The position numbers and the translations under genes were made by a program. From assembly GCF_003610235.1 (NCBI RefSeq), contig NZ_RAPR01000001.1, forward strand, positions 3,038,001 to 3,102,000: a DNA stretch of 64,000 nucleotides, in the 5' to 3' direction. The notes beneath the pieces are model-generated. The model was not told the origin of the DNA. It saw only the letters and a list, made by a program, of their open reading frames with translations, and ran no database searches. How positions within the stretch are numbered: position 1 is the stretch's first letter; each line of letters begins with the position of its first letter. Positions 60,879-64,000 of the stretch are shown here, one piece after another. The DNA is from Catellatospora citrea. GTDB taxonomy: Bacteria; Actinomycetota; Actinomycetes; Mycobacteriales; Micromonosporaceae.

Positions 60879-62083
60879 TCACGAACATCGGCGAGCTGAC
60901 CACGAACGATCCGGAGCTGGGCATCCTGCGCGACGCCGCGATGGTGGTCGGCGAGCGCGTCGAGTGGGTCGGCCCGGCCGCCGCCGCACCGGCCGCCGAC
61001 GAGCGCGTCGACGTACGCGGGGCGGCGGTGCTGCCCGGTTTCGTGGACAGCCACAGCCACCTGGTGTTCGCCGGGGACCGCGCGCCGGAGTTCGCGGCGC
61101 GCATGGCCGGGGAGCCGTACACCGGCGGCGGCATCCGCACCACGGTCGCCGCGACCCGCGCCGCCACCGACGACCAGCTGCGCGCCAACGTGGCCCGCCT
61201 GGTCGGCGAGGCGCTGCGGCAGGGCACCACCACCATCGAGATCAAGAGTGGGTACGGCCTCAGCACGCTCGACGAGGCCCGCTCGGTCCGGATCGCATCG
61301 GAGTTCACCGACGAGGTCACCTTCCTCGGCGCGCACGTGACACCCGCCGACTCCCCCGACGGCTACGTGGACCTGGTCACCGGCCCGATGCTGGACGCCT
61401 GCGCGAAGTACGCGGGCTGGGTCGACGTGTTCTGCGAGCGGGGCGCGTTCGACGTGGCCGAGTCGCGCCGGGTGCTCAAGGCGGGCATCGCGGCCGGGCT
61501 GCGCCCGCGCATCCACGCCAACCAGCTCACCATGGGCGGCGGCGTGCAGCTCGCGGTCGAACTCGACTGCGCCAGCGCCGACCACTGCACCCACCTGTCC
61601 GACGCCGACGTCGACGCCCTGGCGAACTCGGACACCGTCGCGACCCTGCTCCCGGGTGCGGAGTTCTCCACCCGCGCGCCCTACCCCGACGCGCGCCGCC
61701 TGCTCGCGGCCGGAGTCACCGTCGCACTGGCCTCGGACTGCAACCCCGGCTCGTCGTACACCTCGTCCATGCCCTTCTGCATCGCCCTCGCCGTGCGGGA
61801 CATGTTCATGACCCCCACCGAGGCCGTCTGGGCCGCGACGGCAGGCGGCGCCCGCGCCCTGCGCCGCCCCGACCTCGGCCACCTCGCCCCCGGCGCGTCC
61901 GCGGACCTGATCGTCCTCGACGCCCCCTCTCACCTGCACCTGGCCTACCGGCCCGGCGTGCCGCTGATCGCTTCCGTCGCAAGGAAGGGCACCTTCACAT
62001 CGCTATGCGTTGAGGAAGGGCACCTTCTTAACGCCTCGGGGCCGCACCATCCGGAATCTCCGCACAAGGGAGTGCTCTCATGA
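60866..62083 (+). CDS. hutI: Imidazolonepropionase
   Basis: A 405-residue amidohydrolase that opens imidazolonepropionate to formimino-glutamate. [11 protein letters not shown] (metal His), [26 protein letters not shown] and [11 protein letters not shown] match the family. GTG start within hutF, and the stop overlaps the hutH ATG (ATGA). The last about 34 residues (from ARKGTFTS onward) are encoded by a dispersed repeat rather than by family sequence. Confidence 0.95.
   Translation: MSLLITNIGELTTNDPELGILRDAAMVVGERVEWVGPAAAAPAADERVDVRGAAVLPGFVDSHSHLVFAGDRAPEFAARMAGEPYTGGGIRTTVAATRAATDDQLRANVARLVGEALRQGTTTIEIKSGYGLSTLDEARSVRIASEFTDEVTFLGAHVTPADSPDGYVDLVTGPMLDACAKYAGWVDVFCERGAFDVAESRRVLKAGIAAGLRPRIHANQLTMGGGVQLAVELDCASADHCTHLSDADVDALANSDTVATLLPGAEFSTRAPYPDARRLLAAGVTVALASDCNPGSSYTSSMPFCIALAVRDMFMTPTEAVWAATAGGARALRRPDLGHLAPGASADLIVLDAPSHLHLAYRPGVPLIASVARKGTFTSLCVEEGHLLNASGPHHPESPHKGVLS
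61984..62027. repeat. Dispersed repeat, copy 2, forming the end of hutI
   Basis: Two direct copies of GAAGGGCACCTTC flanking an 18-nt spacer that shares GCGTTGAG with the copy at 53167-53211. It lies inside the hutI reading frame, about 55 bp before its stop. Confidence 0.7.
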
Positions 62084-63615
62084 CCGTCATCGTCGAACCC
62101 ACCGGCATCGCCCCCGGCGCCGTCGCCGCGGTGGCCCGCGCCGACGCGCAGGTCGCCATCAGCGAGGCCGCCATCGCCGCGATGCAGGCCAGCCGCGCCA
62201 TCGTCGATGACATCGAACGCGCCGGCCGACCCGTGTACGGCGTCTCCACCGGCTTCGGGGCGCTGGCCAACACCTTCATCGCCCCCGAGCGCCGCTCCGA
62301 GCTGCAGCACGCGCTGATCCGCTCGCACGCCGCCGGCATCGGCGCGCCCATGCCGCGCGAGGTGGTCCGGGCCATGATGCTGCTGCGGGTCCGCTCGCTG
62401 GCGCTGGGCCACTCCGGCGTACGCCCGCTCGTCGCCCAGGCGCTGGTCGACCTGCTCAACCACGACATCACCCCGTGGGTGCCCGAGCACGGCTCGCTCG
62501 GCGCGTCCGGCGACCTGGCCCCGCTCGCCCACTGCGCGCTGGTGCTGATGGGCGAGGGCTGGGTGCTGGGCAAGGACGGCGCGCGGGTGTCCGCCGAGGA
62601 CGCCCTGCACGCCGCCGGGCTCACCGGGATCTCGCTGAGTTCCAAGGAGGGCCTGGCGCTGATCAACGGCACCGACGGCATGCTCGCCATGCTGCTGCTG
62701 GCCTGCGACGACCTGGGCCACCTGTGCACCATGGCCGACGTGACCGCGGCGCTGTCGATCGAGGCCATGCTCGGCACCGACCGGCCGTTCCACCCGTCGA
62801 TCCACGAGATCCGCCCGCACCCGGGCCAGGGCGCGAGCGCCGCCAACATGTACAAGCTGCTCCAGCAGTCGTCGATCATGGACAGTCACCGGGACGACCA
62901 CGAGCACGCGGTGCAGGACGCGTACTCGATGCGCTGCGCCCCGCAGGTCGCCGGCGCGGCCCGCGACACCCTGGAGTTCGCCCGCACCGTCGCCGCCCGG
63001 GAGCTGATCAGCCTCGCCGACAACCCGGTGGTGCTGCCCGACGGCCGGGTCGAGTCGACCGGCAACTTCCACGGCGCGCCGCTCGGCTTCGCCGCGGACT
63101 TCCTCGCCATCGCCGCGGCCGAGATCGGCTCGATCAGCGAGCGCCGGGTGGACCGGCTGCTCGACATGACCCGCTCGCGGGACCTGCCGCCGTTCCTCAG
63201 CCCTGACGCCGGGGTCAACTCCGGCCTGATGATCGCGCAGTACACCGCGGCGGGCATCGTGGCCGAGAACCGCCGCCTGGCCTCGCCCGCCAGCGTCGAC
63301 ACCATCCCGACCTCGGGTATGCAGGAGGACCACGTCAGCATGGGCTGGGCCGCGGCGAAGAAGCTGAGGGTCGTCCTGGACAACCTGACCAGCCTGCTCG
63401 CGGTGGAACTGCTGGCCGCGGTACGCGGCCTGCAGCTGCGCGCCCCGCTGACCCCGTCGCCCGCCGGCCGGATCGCCATCGAGCAGCTCACCCCGGTCAT
63501 CGGCACGCCCGGCCCGGACGTCTTCATGGCCCCGATCCTGGAGCAGGTCCGCGCCGTCGTCTCCGGCCCCGACCTCCTCGACGCCATCGAAACCCAGGTA
63601 GGCCCCCTCTCCTGA
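62080..63615 (+). CDS. hutH: Histidine ammonia-lyase
   Basis: A 511-residue enzyme that deaminates histidine to urocanate, step 1. The MIO prosthetic group forms from Ala142-Ser143-Gly144 in [14 protein letters not shown]. The active-site Tyr is in VYGVSTGFG, and NGTDGMLA and SMRCAPQV are typical. ATG in an ATGA overlap with hutI; last gene of the operon. Confidence 0.97.
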   Translation: MTVIVEPTGIAPGAVAAVARADAQVAISEAAIAAMQASRAIVDDIERAGRPVYGVSTGFGALANTFIAPERRSELQHALIRSHAAGIGAPMPREVVRAMMLLRVRSLALGHSGVRPLVAQALVDLLNHDITPWVPEHGSLGASGDLAPLAHCALVLMGEGWVLGKDGARVSAEDALHAAGLTGISLSSKEGLALINGTDGMLAMLLLACDDLGHLCTMADVTAALSIEAMLGTDRPFHPSIHEIRPHPGQGASAANMYKLLQQSSIMDSHRDDHEHAVQDAYSMRCAPQVAGAARDTLEFARTVAARELISLADNPVVLPDGRVESTGNFHGAPLGFAADFLAIAAAEIGSISERRVDRLLDMTRSRDLPPFLSPDAGVNSGLMIAQYTAAGIVAENRRLASPASVDTIPTSGMQEDHVSMGWAAAKKLRVVLDNLTSLLAVELLAAVRGLQLRAPLTPSPAGRIAIEQLTPVIGTPGPDVFMAPILEQVRAVVSGPDLLDAIETQVGPLS

Positions 63616-63668
63616 CCAACCCCTCCCCGCCCCCCGCCCCCACGCCCCCGCTGCGCGGCGCGGCGCGG

Positions 63669-63743
63669 CGACGATCTTGCGTGAACTGTGGGTATGACAC
63701 GCCCAAAACGGGCACATCGGCAACAGTTCGCGCAAGATCGTCG
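63669..63743. repeat. 75-bp dispersed palindromic element, intergenic copy
   Basis: Perfect 13-bp terminal inverted repeats identical to those of the hutF copy, and the same total length. The interior is similar when read on the opposite strand. It lies 53 bp after hutH and may act as a terminator. Confidence 0.85.
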
Positions 63744-63767
63744 CGATCATCGGCGGCGTGGCTCGCA

Positions 63768-63832
63768 ATGATCGTTGTTTCGTGTCACGACATGTGGTCG
63801 GAGTTCAGGTAGCGGCACGAAACAGCGATCAT
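63768..63832. repeat. 65-bp palindromic element of a second family
   Basis: Nineteen-base ends ATGATCGTTGTTTCGTGTC and GGCACGAAACAGCGATCAT, complementary at 17 of 19 positions, enclosing 27 bp. Typical size and form of a REP/MITE-like element. No second copy is seen in the window. Confidence 0.6.
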
Positions 63833-64000
63833 CCGTGGCGCCGTCGCGCCTGATACAGGGCAAAGCCAGAGGTAGGCGCGGCAGCCGGCCCGGTCCGGTA
63901 CTGCGTCGTGTCAGTACAGTGTGAGATCACGGACGCAGGGTCGGCGACGGAGTCGGTAACGCGGTCAGGAGACGTGTTCGGGGCGGATGCCGCGGCCGAC

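Larger units (their letters stand above)
63616..64000. other. Downstream region with repeats, no gene recognised
   Basis: 385 bp to the window edge. It holds two palindromic elements (63669-63743 and 63768-63832) and no credible coding sequence. Some of the rest may belong to a convergent gene beyond the window. Confidence 0.5.

Overview
The window is high-GC actinobacterial DNA. Many genes start with GTG, ATGA overlaps are common, and there are a MEDS/anti-sigma-like ATPase tail, chitin-binding modules and dispersed palindromic repeats. Together these suggest a soil actinomycete, most likely Micromonosporaceae; this is an inference, since no rRNA is present.

Layout. Positions 1-18.6 kb look like ordinary chromosome: the end of a signalling ATPase-like protein, a LacI regulator, a lipoprotein, an MFS exporter, a DUF2795 protein, a secreted Ig-like repeat protein, an RNA 2',3'-cyclic phosphodiesterase, a methyltransferase, a three-gene operon (secreted His-start protein, His-rich Ni/Co exporter, 1662-residue secreted metallophosphoesterase with three chitin-binding modules), an FMN-binding protein, hisS, a DUF4240 protein and a small membrane protein.

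Positions 18.77-32.73 kb are an integrated island. A 49-bp perfect direct repeat made of the 3' part of tRNA-Lys(CTT) flanks it. The intact tRNA lies at the right end and the displaced 3' fragment at the left end. I see no integrase. The left half carries what I read as conflict or defence genes. One is a coupled pair, a Mrr-like nuclease and a STAND-like NTPase, that share a short amyloid-like motif at the nuclease C-terminus and the NTPase N-terminus. The other is a 1359-residue protein with a nuclease-like N-terminus, a TPR superhelix and a C-terminal PIN-like domain. The right half has an HTH/TPR regulator split by an in-frame TAG, a NUDIX hydrolase behind a 30-bp perfect palindrome, four translationally coupled small genes (three sharing a CX2C...C motif), and a compact RiPP cassette: radical SAM enzyme, 55-residue precursor ending in a CNC-containing tail, an attenuator-like hairpin and a small-molecule-kinase-like protein.

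Positions 33-46.1 kb return to chromosome: two tandem L,D-transpeptidases, tRNA-His, oligoribonuclease, a GT87 mannosyltransferase-like protein, and a divergent copper/redox locus. One arm of that locus has a zf-HC2 anti-sigma-like protein, CopC-CopD fusion, YcnI and a membrane protein. The other has an ECF sigma factor, MauE-like and DsbA-like proteins and a His-start secreted/membrane protein.

Positions 46.2-48.8 kb encode an energy-coupling metal transporter (CbiMN fusion, CbiQ, CbiO). A perfect match to the Streptomyces Nur box lies just upstream, so nickel is the likely substrate. It is followed by a peroxiredoxin, an unusual class-I tRNA with a Leu UAG anticodon, a YjbR protein, a secreted M14 zinc carboxypeptidase, a GNAT, a MOSC protein and a methyltransferase.

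Positions 55.6-63.6 kb form a complete histidine-utilisation operon: RpiR-type regulator, hutU, an M20 amidohydrolase probably standing in for HutG, hutF, hutI, hutH. Dispersed palindromic repeats have entered this operon. One 75-bp repeat sits in frame inside hutF, and another repeat forms the C-terminal tail of hutI.
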